This document shows, piece after piece, positions 8,257 to 14,242 of a stretch of DNA of 17,306 nucleotides. Each line of letters starts with the position of its first letter. Position 1 is the first letter of the stretch. The notes under the pieces are model-generated. The model ran no database searches and was not told the origin of the DNA. It saw only the letters and a program-made list of their open reading frames with translations. The stretch spans positions 1-17,306 of the forward strand of contig JBBKWG010000014.1 in NCBI GenBank assembly GCA_037968835.1. Direction: 5' to 3'. Both the position numbers and the translations under genes were made by a program. Source of the stretch: JBBKWG01 sp037968835. Lineage in GTDB: Bacteria > Pseudomonadota > Alphaproteobacteria > Rhodobacterales > Rhodobacteraceae.

Positions 8257-8280
8257 TCCCCGCCGGTTACCCAGCGGGGA
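8257..8280 (-). promoter_or_regulatory. Intercistronic hairpin between tctC and tctA
   Basis: A perfect 7-bp inverted repeat, TCCCCGC (8257-8263) and GCGGGGA (8274-8280), with a 10-nt loop lies between the tctC stop and the tctA start. The minus-strand RNA after it has only interrupted U residues, so it is a weak terminator at best. Such hairpins after a binding-protein gene commonly stabilise its mRNA and give more binding protein than permease; that role is inferred here. Confidence 0.5.
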
Positions 8281-8300
8281 TCAATGCGTTTCCGGTCTGT

Positions 8301-9332
8301 TCAGATTTCGCCGCGGATTGCCTTGACGAAGAGTGCCTTGATATCGGGCTCAAGCTCGGTTGCCGTTTTGGCGATCTCACCCATTTCCGCGCCAGTCGCA
8401 AACAGCAGGTCGCGCCCGCCCTCCTCGGCCATGGCGACGAACTCGGGATCCTTCATCGACATCTCGAAGGCGTTCTGAAGAAACGCAAGACGGTCTTCCG
8501 GGATATCCGGAGGTCCGGCGACCGGACGGCCGACTGCATTCAGCGCCTCCCAGCTTCTCAAGATCTTCAACGAACGGTCGGGGTCAGCCGTCGTCTTCGC
8601 GATATCATAGATCGAAGGCGCGTCGCCAAGTTCGGGGCGGCTTTCCTTCTCGGCGTGAAGGATGATCTTGTGTTCGCCGTCCTCGATGCCCTGGATCGCG
8701 GAGCCAAGCGAGCCCCACATCGCATGAACATCGCCGCGCAGCATCGCGGTCCGGATGTCGCCGGAGCGGTCGAAACCGTGCACGACTTTCTGGTCGATCC
8801 CGAAGACGTCGCCTATGATGACGGCGTCGACATAGGTCGATCCGCCAAGACCAGTTGCGCCGACGATTGCGGTTGCGCCGTCGGACTGCAGGTCCTCGAA
8901 GCTGTCAATGCCGGAGACGTTGGAGACAACGAAAACGCGCGGGTCGGACACCATGCGCCCGAGATAGGAATAATCGCCGACCTTGTAGGTGGCACCCTCG
9001 ATTTCGGCGAGTTGGTTGGTCACCATCGCCGAGCCGTTGATGATACCGATATGCGTGCCATCGCTGGGCGAATTGAATATCTCGACCGCGCCTTTCATCC
9101 CACCCGCGCCCGGCATGTTGACGATATCGACACGCGAGCCGGTAAACTTCTCAAGATAAGGCGCGATCATGCGAGCGTATTCGTCATATCCCCCGCCCGG
9201 ATCGTAGGGCACGATGAATTTGATCACGTTGTCCTTGTAGAACTCTTCTGCCGTCTGCGCTGTGGCGACGGTGCCGAAGCTTGCCAGCGCCAGCGTTGCA
9301 GCGGCGGCGGATTTCAGAAATGTGCGTCTCAT
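8301..9332 (-). CDS. TctC-family periplasmic solute-binding protein, second copy
   Basis: Periplasmic binding component of the second TTT system, first gene of the tctC-tctA-tctB operon. The 343-aa product begins with MRRTFLKSAAAATLALASFG, a twin-arginine type signal (RRTFLK) followed by a hydrophobic stretch, with likely cleavage after about residue 26 (VATAQ). The mature part has the family loop FIVPYDPGGGYDEYAR (39-54), VNMPGAGGMKGA (about 72-83) and VAGPPDIPEDRL near the C-terminal domain. ATG at 9332 has a strong GGGAGGAA Shine-Dalgarno at 9335-9342. It is quite diverged from the TctC at 938-1, so the two systems probably bind different ligands. A sigma70-like promoter and a candidate operator lie upstream at 9526-9580. 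Ligand unknown. Confidence 0.95.
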   Translation of the reverse strand: MRRTFLKSAAAATLALASFGTVATAQTAEEFYKDNVIKFIVPYDPGGGYDEYARMIAPYLEKFTGSRVDIVNMPGAGGMKGAVEIFNSPSDGTHIGIINGSAMVTNQLAEIEGATYKVGDYSYLGRMVSDPRVFVVSNVSGIDSFEDLQSDGATAIVGATGLGGSTYVDAVIIGDVFGIDQKVVHGFDRSGDIRTAMLRGDVHAMWGSLGSAIQGIEDGEHKIILHAEKESRPELGDAPSIYDIAKTTADPDRSLKILRSWEALNAVGRPVAGPPDIPEDRLAFLQNAFEMSMKDPEFVAMAEEGGRDLLFATGAEMGEIAKTATELEPDIKALFVKAIRGEI

Positions 9333-9525
9333 GGTTCCTCCCGGTGGTGAATTTCTTTTGAAGCCTAACCTTGTCGCGGATTTGCGATGTCAGCCGTCGG
9401 GTCGGGTCTCTCCCTCCACCATGCGAATCTGACGCGAAGTGGCGTAGTTGCGCAGGCGAGTGAAACCCGTCTTCCATTGCGCAAACCGACCTCCCTCGGC
9501 CGCACATCGAGATTTCTACAAAGTC

Positions 9526-9554
9526 ATGCTAAAGTTGCGACGTATTTCAGTCAA
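9526..9554 (-). promoter_or_regulatory. Candidate sigma70-type promoter for tctC-tctA-tctB
   Basis: On the minus strand TTGACT (9554-9549) and TAGCAT (9531-9526) are separated by exactly 17 nt, matching 5 of 6 and 4 of 6 consensus positions. Transcription would begin near 9519 and leave a leader of roughly 190 nt before the tctC ATG. The -35 box begins one base from the end of the operator-like site at 9556-9580. The remaining leader (9333-9525) shows no gene and no riboswitch I recognise. Confidence 0.5.
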
Positions 9555-9555
9555 C

Positions 9556-9580
9556 GGGACGGCGTCCCGTATGACGGAAC
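9556..9580. promoter_or_regulatory. Candidate operator, site B of three
   Basis: Half-sites GGGAC (9556-9560), GTCCC (9564-9568) and GGAAC (9576-9580) have the same spacing as sites A and C. The first two sit in a perfect 17-bp palindrome, ACGGGACG-G-CGTCCCGT (9554-9570). The site abuts the -35 box of the tctC promoter on its upstream side, a position typical for an activator. It is also 20 bp past the EamA stop codon, so a transcript-end hairpin is an alternative reading, although no U tract follows on the minus strand. Confidence 0.6.
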
Positions 9581-9599
9581 GGTTATCCGGCGGATTTTC

Positions 9600-10499
9600 T
9601 CATCCAGATGCAACCAGAACGACCCCGGCTACGGCCAAGCTCGCCGCGACCATGACGGTCATGCCTGGTCGGGACTCAGTACGAAATATGAAGGACGCAA
9701 GGAAGATCGAGAAGAAGATTTCGAGAGACGAGATCATCACGACCGTGGACACGCTTTCACGCGCCAGCGCCGCAAACATCAGGATCTGCCCCAGCGACAC
9801 CAGAACGGCGGCAGCCATCACGTTTCGGTCGATATCCTTGAAAAGCCCGCGGAACATCGGGCGGTAGCGCGGAGACAGGGCAGCAAGCAAGGCGAACCCG
9901 GCAAAGCCCGACAGCGCACTGACGAAGGTCCCGAAAGCCGGCGCGTCAAGCTGTGCCAGTCCCGCCTTTCGCGCGATGTAGGCAACGGCATAGGCCAACG
10001 CCGCACCCGCGCCGATAGCATAGGCAATCGGTCCGGCACTGCCGGCCGCATCGAGGCGAAAGCTGTCACGGAACAGAATGGCAAAGGCAATTGCGATTGC
10101 GGCGAGACCGGCCAGATCGAACCGCGTCACGGCTTCGGACAGGAACACGGACGCAAGGAGGATCGAAAAGAGCGGGTTCAGGCGCTTAACCGCAGATGCG
10201 CGGGTCGCGCCGAGACGGCGGATCGAGTCGAATACCAGTGTCCGCCCGAAAACCATCGCCGAAAGGCCCGCGAATGCGAAAAGCCCGATCCCTAGTGCGG
10301 ACTCCCTGGTTGCGGCGATGCGAATTTGTCCGGCCTCAAGCGCAAGGAACAACACGAAAGACAGGGCGATGGTCACGACGACCGAAAACAGCACGCCCTT
10401 GTCTCCGCGCGATCCTGAAGTTCGGGTGACAACGATGTTGAACATGGCAAACGAGATCGCCGAGAGCACGGCAAGGGTCTCACCCAGGAGCGATTGCAT
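9600..10499 (-). CDS. EamA/DMT-family transporter
   Basis: Drug/metabolite transporter superfamily inner-membrane protein, typically exporting amino acids or other metabolites. The 299-aa product is almost entirely hydrophobic, with about ten transmembrane segments in two EamA repeats (roughly residues 5-143 and 155-297). The first repeat ends with SAVKRLNPLFSILLASVFLSEAVT, the usual helix with conserved Pro and Glu; the second has the matching SSLEIFFSIFLASFIF. ATG at 10499 is preceded by GAGGG about 5 nt upstream. It follows the MFS gene after 27 nt on the same strand and is the last gene of the aldolase-MFS-EamA set. Substrate cannot be inferred. Its stop at 9600-9602 is followed closely by operator site B of the next operon. 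Confidence 0.9.
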   Translation of the reverse strand: MQSLLGETLAVLSAISFAMFNIVVTRTSGSRGDKGVLFSVVVTIALSFVLFLALEAGQIRIAATRESALGIGLFAFAGLSAMVFGRTLVFDSIRRLGATRASAVKRLNPLFSILLASVFLSEAVTRFDLAGLAAIAIAFAILFRDSFRLDAAGSAGPIAYAIGAGAALAYAVAYIARKAGLAQLDAPAFGTFVSALSGFAGFALLAALSPRYRPMFRGLFKDIDRNVMAAAVLVSLGQILMFAALARESVSTVVMISSLEIFFSIFLASFIFRTESRPGMTVMVAASLAVAGVVLVASG

Positions 10500-10526
10500 G
10501 CGCCCTCGATCCGTTTGTGAGCGTTC

Positions 10527-11753
10527 TCACGTCCCGTCCACTCGCCGTATGCGGACAAGCGCCGGAAAACTGCGCCACCAGATGCTGACGACCGCCAGGG
10601 TTCCGACGCCGCCCACCAGCACTGCCGCGACCGGACCGATCAGCGCGGCCGTTGCGCCGGCACGGAAGCCCCCAACCTCGTTCGACGCGCCGATGAACAC
10701 CTGATTTACCGCATTGACGCGCCCCCTGAGATCGTCGGGCGTCCAGAGTTGAATGAGCGTCGCGCGCACGAACACACTCACCATGTCCGATGCGCCAATC
10801 AAGACCAGCGCGACGACCGAGATCCAGACGGTCTCGGAAAGGGCGAATACAATGGTGAAAACCCCAAACGCCGCGACGGCTCCGAACATGATCCGCCCGG
10901 CGTGGTCGGTGATGGGATTGACGATCAGGTACAACCCGACCGCAATCGCGCCGATCCCTGGCCCGGCGCGCAAAAGGCCCAGTCCGACCGGCCCAATGTC
11001 CAGAACATCGCGCGCATAGACCGGCAAAAGCGCCGTAGCGCCGCCGAGAACCACGGCGAACAAGTCGAGCGAAATGGCACCGAGCACGATCTTGTTCTGC
11101 CAGATATAGCTGAAACCCGCGCTCAGCGTCGCCCAGTTCGCCGCACCTGTCGCGATGCGCTGCGCAGGTTTCGGGATCAGCGAGACGAGGATCGCGGCGA
11201 CCGCGAAAAGCCCGAACGATGCGCCGTAAGCCGCGAACGGATGCAGAGCATAGAGAAGCCCGCCAGCGACCGGACCGCAGATCGTCGCGATCTGGCTGGC
11301 TCCGGTATTGATGGTTATCGCGTTCGCAAGATGCTCGGGCGGCACAAGGTTCGGCACGATCGAGGTCCGCGCCGGATTAAAAAAGGCGCGCGCCGTCCCG
11401 AACAGCGCCATCAGAAGGAATACGTATCCGACATGCGGAATCCCTGTCGCGGTCAGCCACAGCAGACAGATGGCGGCAAGCGCCATGACCCCAAGGCAGA
11501 CCCCCATGATCAGTCGGCGGGGAAATCTGTCGGCGATAGCGCCGGTGACGAGCACAAGCACCATTGCCGGAGCAAATTGCGAAAGCCCGATGAGGCCGAG
11601 ATCGAGCGGATTCCGCGTCAGGTCGTAGACCTGCCAACCGACTGCGACGGTCTGAATCTGCACCGCAAAACCGGTGCTGACCAGCGCCCCCCAGTAGTTC
11701 GGGAATCCGGGGTTCTGGAATGAAGCGAGGCCAGACCCGATGCGAACGCCCAT
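10527..11753 (-). CDS. MFS transporter, EntS/MFS_3-like exporter
   Basis: Major facilitator superfamily inner-membrane protein, about 408 aa, with 12 predicted hydrophobic segments. The loop after the second helix reads GAIADRFPRR (about 71-80), the MFS motif A, and the segment FFNPARTSIVPNLVPPEHLANA is typical of the MFS_3/EntS-like branch, in which enterobactin and macrolide exporters are found; export is therefore the default guess. Two starts are possible: ATG at 11753, or TTG at 11762, which overlaps the upstream TGA as TTGA in the same way as the GTGA junctions in the neighbouring operons. Neither has a clear Shine-Dalgarno. It lies between the shortened aldolase gene and eamA and is probably co-transcribed with both. 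Substrate unknown. Confidence 0.88.
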   Translation of the reverse strand: MGVRIGSGLASFQNPGFPNYWGALVSTGFAVQIQTVAVGWQVYDLTRNPLDLGLIGLSQFAPAMVLVLVTGAIADRFPRRLIMGVCLGVMALAAICLLWLTATGIPHVGYVFLLMALFGTARAFFNPARTSIVPNLVPPEHLANAITINTGASQIATICGPVAGGLLYALHPFAAYGASFGLFAVAAILVSLIPKPAQRIATGAANWATLSAGFSYIWQNKIVLGAISLDLFAVVLGGATALLPVYARDVLDIGPVGLGLLRAGPGIGAIAVGLYLIVNPITDHAGRIMFGAVAAFGVFTIVFALSETVWISVVALVLIGASDMVSVFVRATLIQLWTPDDLRGRVNAVNQVFIGASNEVGGFRAGATAALIGPVAAVLVGGVGTLAVVSIWWRSFPALVRIRRVDGT

Positions 11754-11758
11754 CGCCG

Positions 11759-12106
11759 TCAAGGCACTGCGACATCGGGGCCGACGCCCGCGCGCCGCGC
11801 CCAGTATTGCCAGGCCCGATCGTAGCCCTCGCCCGGCTTCGCGTCGCCAAGACGTGCTTGAATTAATCTGATTTCCCCATCGCTGAGGTACTTTACCGCG
11901 CCCATTTGCATCGACTCCGCCTGAAGCTGCGCGTTCACGTCGTCGCGGGTCACAAGTTCGGGGGCAACGGCGCGGGCCAGAAAGAAATGACGCGAATTGT
12001 CGGGATTTCGCACGCTGACATGGCCGAACGCATCACATATTCCTTGGTGCGCAAGGATTCTGCTTGCCACCACCAGGTCGCTCAGTTGCTGTTCGATCTC
12101 GGACAT
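11759..12106 (-). pseudogene. Class II aldolase/adducin-like gene with large in-frame internal deletion
   Basis: The 115-aa open frame joins the two ends of a class II aldolase/adducin family protein. Residues 10-56 (DLVVASRILAHQGICDAFGHVSVRNP onward to VTRDD) match the family N-terminus, and residues 57-107 (VNAQLQAESMQMGAVKYLSDGEI, then YDRAWQYWARRAGV) match its C-terminus. The normal middle, with the metal-binding histidine motifs (HSH-type and the later His), is absent; full-length relatives are about 230-270 aa, so roughly 120-150 residues are lost with the frame kept. The junction is near 11938. ATG at 12106 has a good Shine-Dalgarno GGAGAAG 5 nt upstream. It is the first gene before the MFS and EamA transporters. 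Without metal ligands it should not be catalytic; it may persist as an expressed remnant that keeps the operon translated. Family comparison is from memory, not an alignment. Confidence 0.72.
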
Positions 12107-12333
12107 GACTTCTCCGCGCGCCTCGCCCAAGCTTATGCGTGAGCCTGTGCCCGAGAAAGGCACGGAGGAACGGCGTTCCACCAGCGGGAACGAATTCTAT
12201 CGACGTTTGAGCGCCACGCGACTGAGTGAGTCCAGGTGGCTAAATCGACACGAAGCCGAACGGCACCGCTCCGGTCAGTACCTTTTGACACCCCAACTTT
12301 ATCCGCTCAACATGACAAAAAAGGGTCGGGGGT
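12107..12333. promoter_or_regulatory. Intergenic region upstream of aldolase operon and PotA remnant
   Basis: This 227-bp divergent region contains operator-like site C. On the minus strand CATAAG (12133-12138) could be a -10 for the aldolase operon, but no -35 is recognisable, which would fit activator dependence. On the plus strand TTGACA (12285-12290) precedes the PotA remnant, with only a weak -10 (CAACAT, 17 nt on). No gene is recognised inside. Confidence 0.4.
12167..12191. promoter_or_regulatory. Candidate operator, site C of three
   Basis: Half-sites GGAAC (12167-12171), GTTCC (12175-12179) and GGAAC (12187-12191) have 3-bp and 7-bp gaps identical to sites A and B. All three half-sites are exact here. 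The site ends 61 bp upstream of the aldolase-remnant ATG and 143 bp upstream of the PotA remnant. The 7-bp spacer differs from that of sites A and B, so the half-sites, not the spacer, are what is shared. Confidence 0.6.
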
Positions 12334-12636
12334 ATGAGTGAGTCTAACGGTATCGCCGTCAAAGTGCGCGATGCGCGTAAGGAACACGGCACAGGATCCG
12401 ATCTGGTTTGTGCCCTCGATGGGGTGTCGGTCGGTATCGAAGATGGTGAGTTTTTCACGCTGCTGGGACCCTCTGGCTGCGGGAAAACCACTCTGCTAAG
12501 GCTGATTGCAGGATTTGAGACGCCGACGGCTGGAATGATGCTTTTGCGCGGCCACAACATAACCGGCGATCCGCCGAACAAGAGTTTAATCAACACGGTC
12601 TGCCAGAGCTATGAGCTGTTCCCCACCTCAGCGTAA
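12334..12636 (+). pseudogene. Truncated PotA-type ABC transporter ATPase (frameshifted remnant)
   Basis: N-terminal piece of a polyamine/iron-type (PotA/FbpC) ABC ATPase. The 100-aa frame contains Walker A GPSGCGKT (45-52), the segment LLRLIAGFETPTAG (54-67) and the Q-loop region INTVCQSYELFP (86-97), then stops. Full-length proteins are about 350-380 aa and need the signature, Walker B and His-loop, all absent. At 12621-12624, restoring one C to the CCCC run gives the family's expected FPHLSV instead of the observed FPTSA-stop. A second one-base loss near 12650 would restore an AFGLRI reading, so homology continues to about 12665 before vanishing. Unusual residues such as C90 and E94, where relatives mostly have Phe and Ala, also suggest relaxed selection. 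GGGTCGGGGGT precedes the ATG. No permease or binding-protein partner is near. Orphan decayed gene. Confidence 0.8.
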
Positions 12637-12710
12637 GTCGAGCATTCGGCTCCGCATCAGCGTCCCCTTACCTCGCAAACGAGACAACAAACGCCGTAAA
12701 TCCAGTGATC

Positions 12711-12757
12711 AAAAAAGAAGCGTCGAAGATGGACCTGCACGGTCAGATCTTCGACGC
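12711..12757 (-). terminator. Rho-independent terminator, distal of two, for the VPLPA-CTERM gene
   Basis: An 11-bp perfect stem (12720-12730 with 12747-12757, containing GTCGAAGAT/ATCTTCGAC), extended by an inner GACC/GGTC pair around a 5-nt loop, is followed on the minus strand by an uninterrupted run of six U (A6 at 12711-12716). It lies about 50 bp past the stop of the VPLPA-CTERM gene and is a textbook intrinsic terminator. Confidence 0.8.
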
Positions 12758-12760
12758 GGT

Positions 12761-12787
12761 TAAAACCCGCGCCGACACCGGCGCGGG
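12761..12787 (-). terminator. Rho-independent terminator, proximal of two, for the VPLPA-CTERM gene
   Basis: A 9-bp GC-only stem, CCCGCGCCG (12766-12774) with CGGCGCGGG (12779-12787), and a 4-nt loop is followed on the minus strand by UUUUAA (12760-12765). It begins 18 bp after the TAA stop of the VPLPA-CTERM gene. Its U tract is shorter than that of the second terminator just downstream, so the two together form a tandem stop. Confidence 0.72.
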
Positions 12788-12805
12788 CGAAGTGTCGTGA
12801 GTGAC

Positions 12806-13489
12806 TTAGGACTTGCGGCGCTTCATCGCCGCCAGACCGCCCAGCCCACCGATCAACAGCCATGCAGCCGCCGGTAGTGGAACCTCGTTCACACGCGTCA
12901 TCGAATAAAGCTTGTCGCTTCCATTCGATGAAGACTTGTAGCGCAGCCCAATTCCGGTGAACGACGCCAAGGTCAACTTCATCGACCCATCGTATAGCGT
13001 CAACAGAACAGGATTCACGCCGTCGTTTGGCTGATTGCTTCCAGTGCTGCGAAGGCACCCCACTCCCTCGAACAGCGGCAGAGCAAGTGCATTGGTGGAA
13101 AGAACGTTTGACCCGCACTGGGTGCCGGATCCACCATAAGTCTTTGCGTTTATGCCGTTTTGGAAGAGGTATGAAAAGTTCCCCGAGGTATTCGACGATG
13201 GAGCGACGGAAGTAAGCGTCACCATTGCGAGATCAGCGTTCGACAAGCCGCCGGCGAGGTCGAAGAAGATCGCTTCCAGATCGCCGTATTCCGGCGCAAC
13301 AAGTGTCGCCGAAACCGAAAATTTATTGCCGCCCACATCAGAAATCACAAGCTCGGGATGAAGCGCGACCGAGTTTGTGCTAGCGAAATCAGTAAAGGTA
13401 GCGGTAGCTGCCTGGCCCGACACGGCACCAAACAGCACAAAAAAAGCCGACGCCAAAACGCCGACTCTCATACGAGTTAAGTCTTTCAT
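12806..13489 (-). CDS. VPLPA-CTERM sorting domain protein, exported
   Basis: A 227-aa secreted protein of unknown function. Residues 1-28 form a signal peptide (hydrophobic VLASAFFVLFGAVSG, cleavage after about QAA). The mature body is rich in Ser, Thr, Gly and Leu with beta-strand-like alternation and has two cysteines, C125 and C145, which could form a disulfide. The C-terminus is a PEP-CTERM-type tripartite sorting signal: VPLPA at 203-207, a hydrophobic helix (AAWLLIGGLGGLAAM) and a basic end KRRKS. Such proteins are processed by exosortase-family enzymes (XrtD-type for VPLPA in Rhodobacterales) and reach the cell surface or matrix. ATG at 13489 is used; an in-frame ATG at 13471 would also give a working signal peptide. 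The Shine-Dalgarno is weak. It is monocistronic, with tandem terminators behind it. No exosortase gene is in the window. Confidence 0.88.
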   Translation of the reverse strand: MKDLTRMRVGVLASAFFVLFGAVSGQAATATFTDFASTNSVALHPELVISDVGGNKFSVSATLVAPEYGDLEAIFFDLAGGLSNADLAMVTLTSVAPSSNTSGNFSYLFQNGINAKTYGGSGTQCGSNVLSTNALALPLFEGVGCLRSTGSNQPNDGVNPVLLTLYDGSMKLTLASFTGIGLRYKSSSNGSDKLYSMTRVNEVPLPAAAWLLIGGLGGLAAMKRRKS

Positions 13490-13629
13490 TTCTTGTCACT
13501 CATTAAGGGGCTGGCAACAGCGCCAACTCACGTCCCTGACGCAATTTACCACGAGCCCAGATCGCTGGGAAGTGGTCTTGAATAGGCTCGAAATCCGACT
13601 ATTCGCAAAGGACATCTAGTCCGATATCT

Positions 13630-13812
13630 CTAGTCACAGCGCACACCCGGCTGCACGAGCTCAAAGCCGACGATCTCAAATTCGTAAAGCTCGCTGTTGT
13701 CCGGTTTCATGGCGCGGGCGATCAGCTTTCCGTCGGCGTTGTGATAAACCGCATGGGCCGTGTGCAGCGCCCGGTAGCAGTGGTCGCCATCCGGATAGTA
13801 ATACTTGATCAT
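13630..13812 (-). CDS. Small hypothetical protein (60 aa)
   Basis: I do not recognise this family. The product is a small soluble protein beginning MIKYYYPDGDHCYRALHTAH, rich in Tyr and His, with acidic C-terminal half (NSELYEFEIVGFE) and two cysteines (C12 and C59). There is no signal peptide or membrane segment. The start is well supported: AGGGAGAAA ends about 4-6 nt before the ATG at 13812, which is the main reason to believe the gene is real. It is on the same strand as the VPLPA-CTERM gene, 140 bp upstream of it, and transcribed toward it. No function is proposed. Confidence 0.6.
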   Translation of the reverse strand: MIKYYYPDGDHCYRALHTAHAVYHNADGKLIARAMKPDNSELYEFEIVGFELVQPGVRCD

Positions 13813-14242
13813 TGCTTTCTCCCTGATTTGGATTCCCCAGAATCGTCAGTTACGGACCCACGCTTGGCGACATTTCTGAAGCGTCGCCTTCTACGGCTGA
13901 GCAACGACTGAAGCGCAACCTGAGCCCCCGTATTTCCAGTCTCAGTCGTTCGCACCGAACTCGTTGATGTCGAGACTGAAGCTCATGCCAACCCTCACGA
14001 CAAGCCAGCCGTCGCGCTTGGTGCATAACATCTTTTCAATATTCGCTTCACCCGGCATCACGTTGATGGTCAGTTGCAGGTCAGAAAGTCCAAATATCCG
14101 GGTTCGATGTAGCAAGATCGACCGGAAATTTCGCCAATGCTTGCCAAGCCTTGGTGCTCGCTGGCGAAAAGACACAAAGAAACCGCTACACACGTTGAAC
14201 TAAAACGCAATTCAGCGTTCCATATGGGCGGGAGAACGGTCT
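13813..14242. other. 430-bp stretch without a confident gene
   Basis: Upstream region of both the 60-aa gene (minus) and the histidine kinase (plus). It holds a perfect 9-bp inverted repeat, AACGACTGA (13903-13911) and TCAGTCGTT (13942-13950), with a 30-nt loop, and a 6-bp one, GGCGAC/GTCGCC (13866-13888). A minus-strand open frame (13942-14193; internal ATG at 14058 giving 38 aa, MPGEANIEKMLCTKRDGWLV and on) has plausible codon use in its second half but no Shine-Dalgarno and no family, so I do not call it. An overlapping plus-strand frame (13964-14203) is no better supported. Confidence 0.4.

Noticed and set aside
9554..9570. 17-bp palindrome read as an intrinsic terminator for the EamA gene
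   Set aside because: A 7-bp stem with a 3-nt loop is possible but no U tract follows on the minus strand, and the half-sites recur at two other promoters, so an operator is the better reading.
10749..11723. Plus-strand open frame of 324 codons antisense to the MFS gene
   Set aside because: Translation is almost all charged and polar residues, the typical complement of a hydrophobic membrane-protein gene.
12007..12341. Plus-strand open frame spanning the aldolase remnant and its upstream region
   Set aside because: Antisense to the aldolase frame and without motifs or a ribosome site.
13903..13950. 9-bp inverted repeat with 30-nt loop as a terminator or operator
   Set aside because: Loop is long, no U tract follows on either strand, and the repeat is not found elsewhere; kept only as a note.
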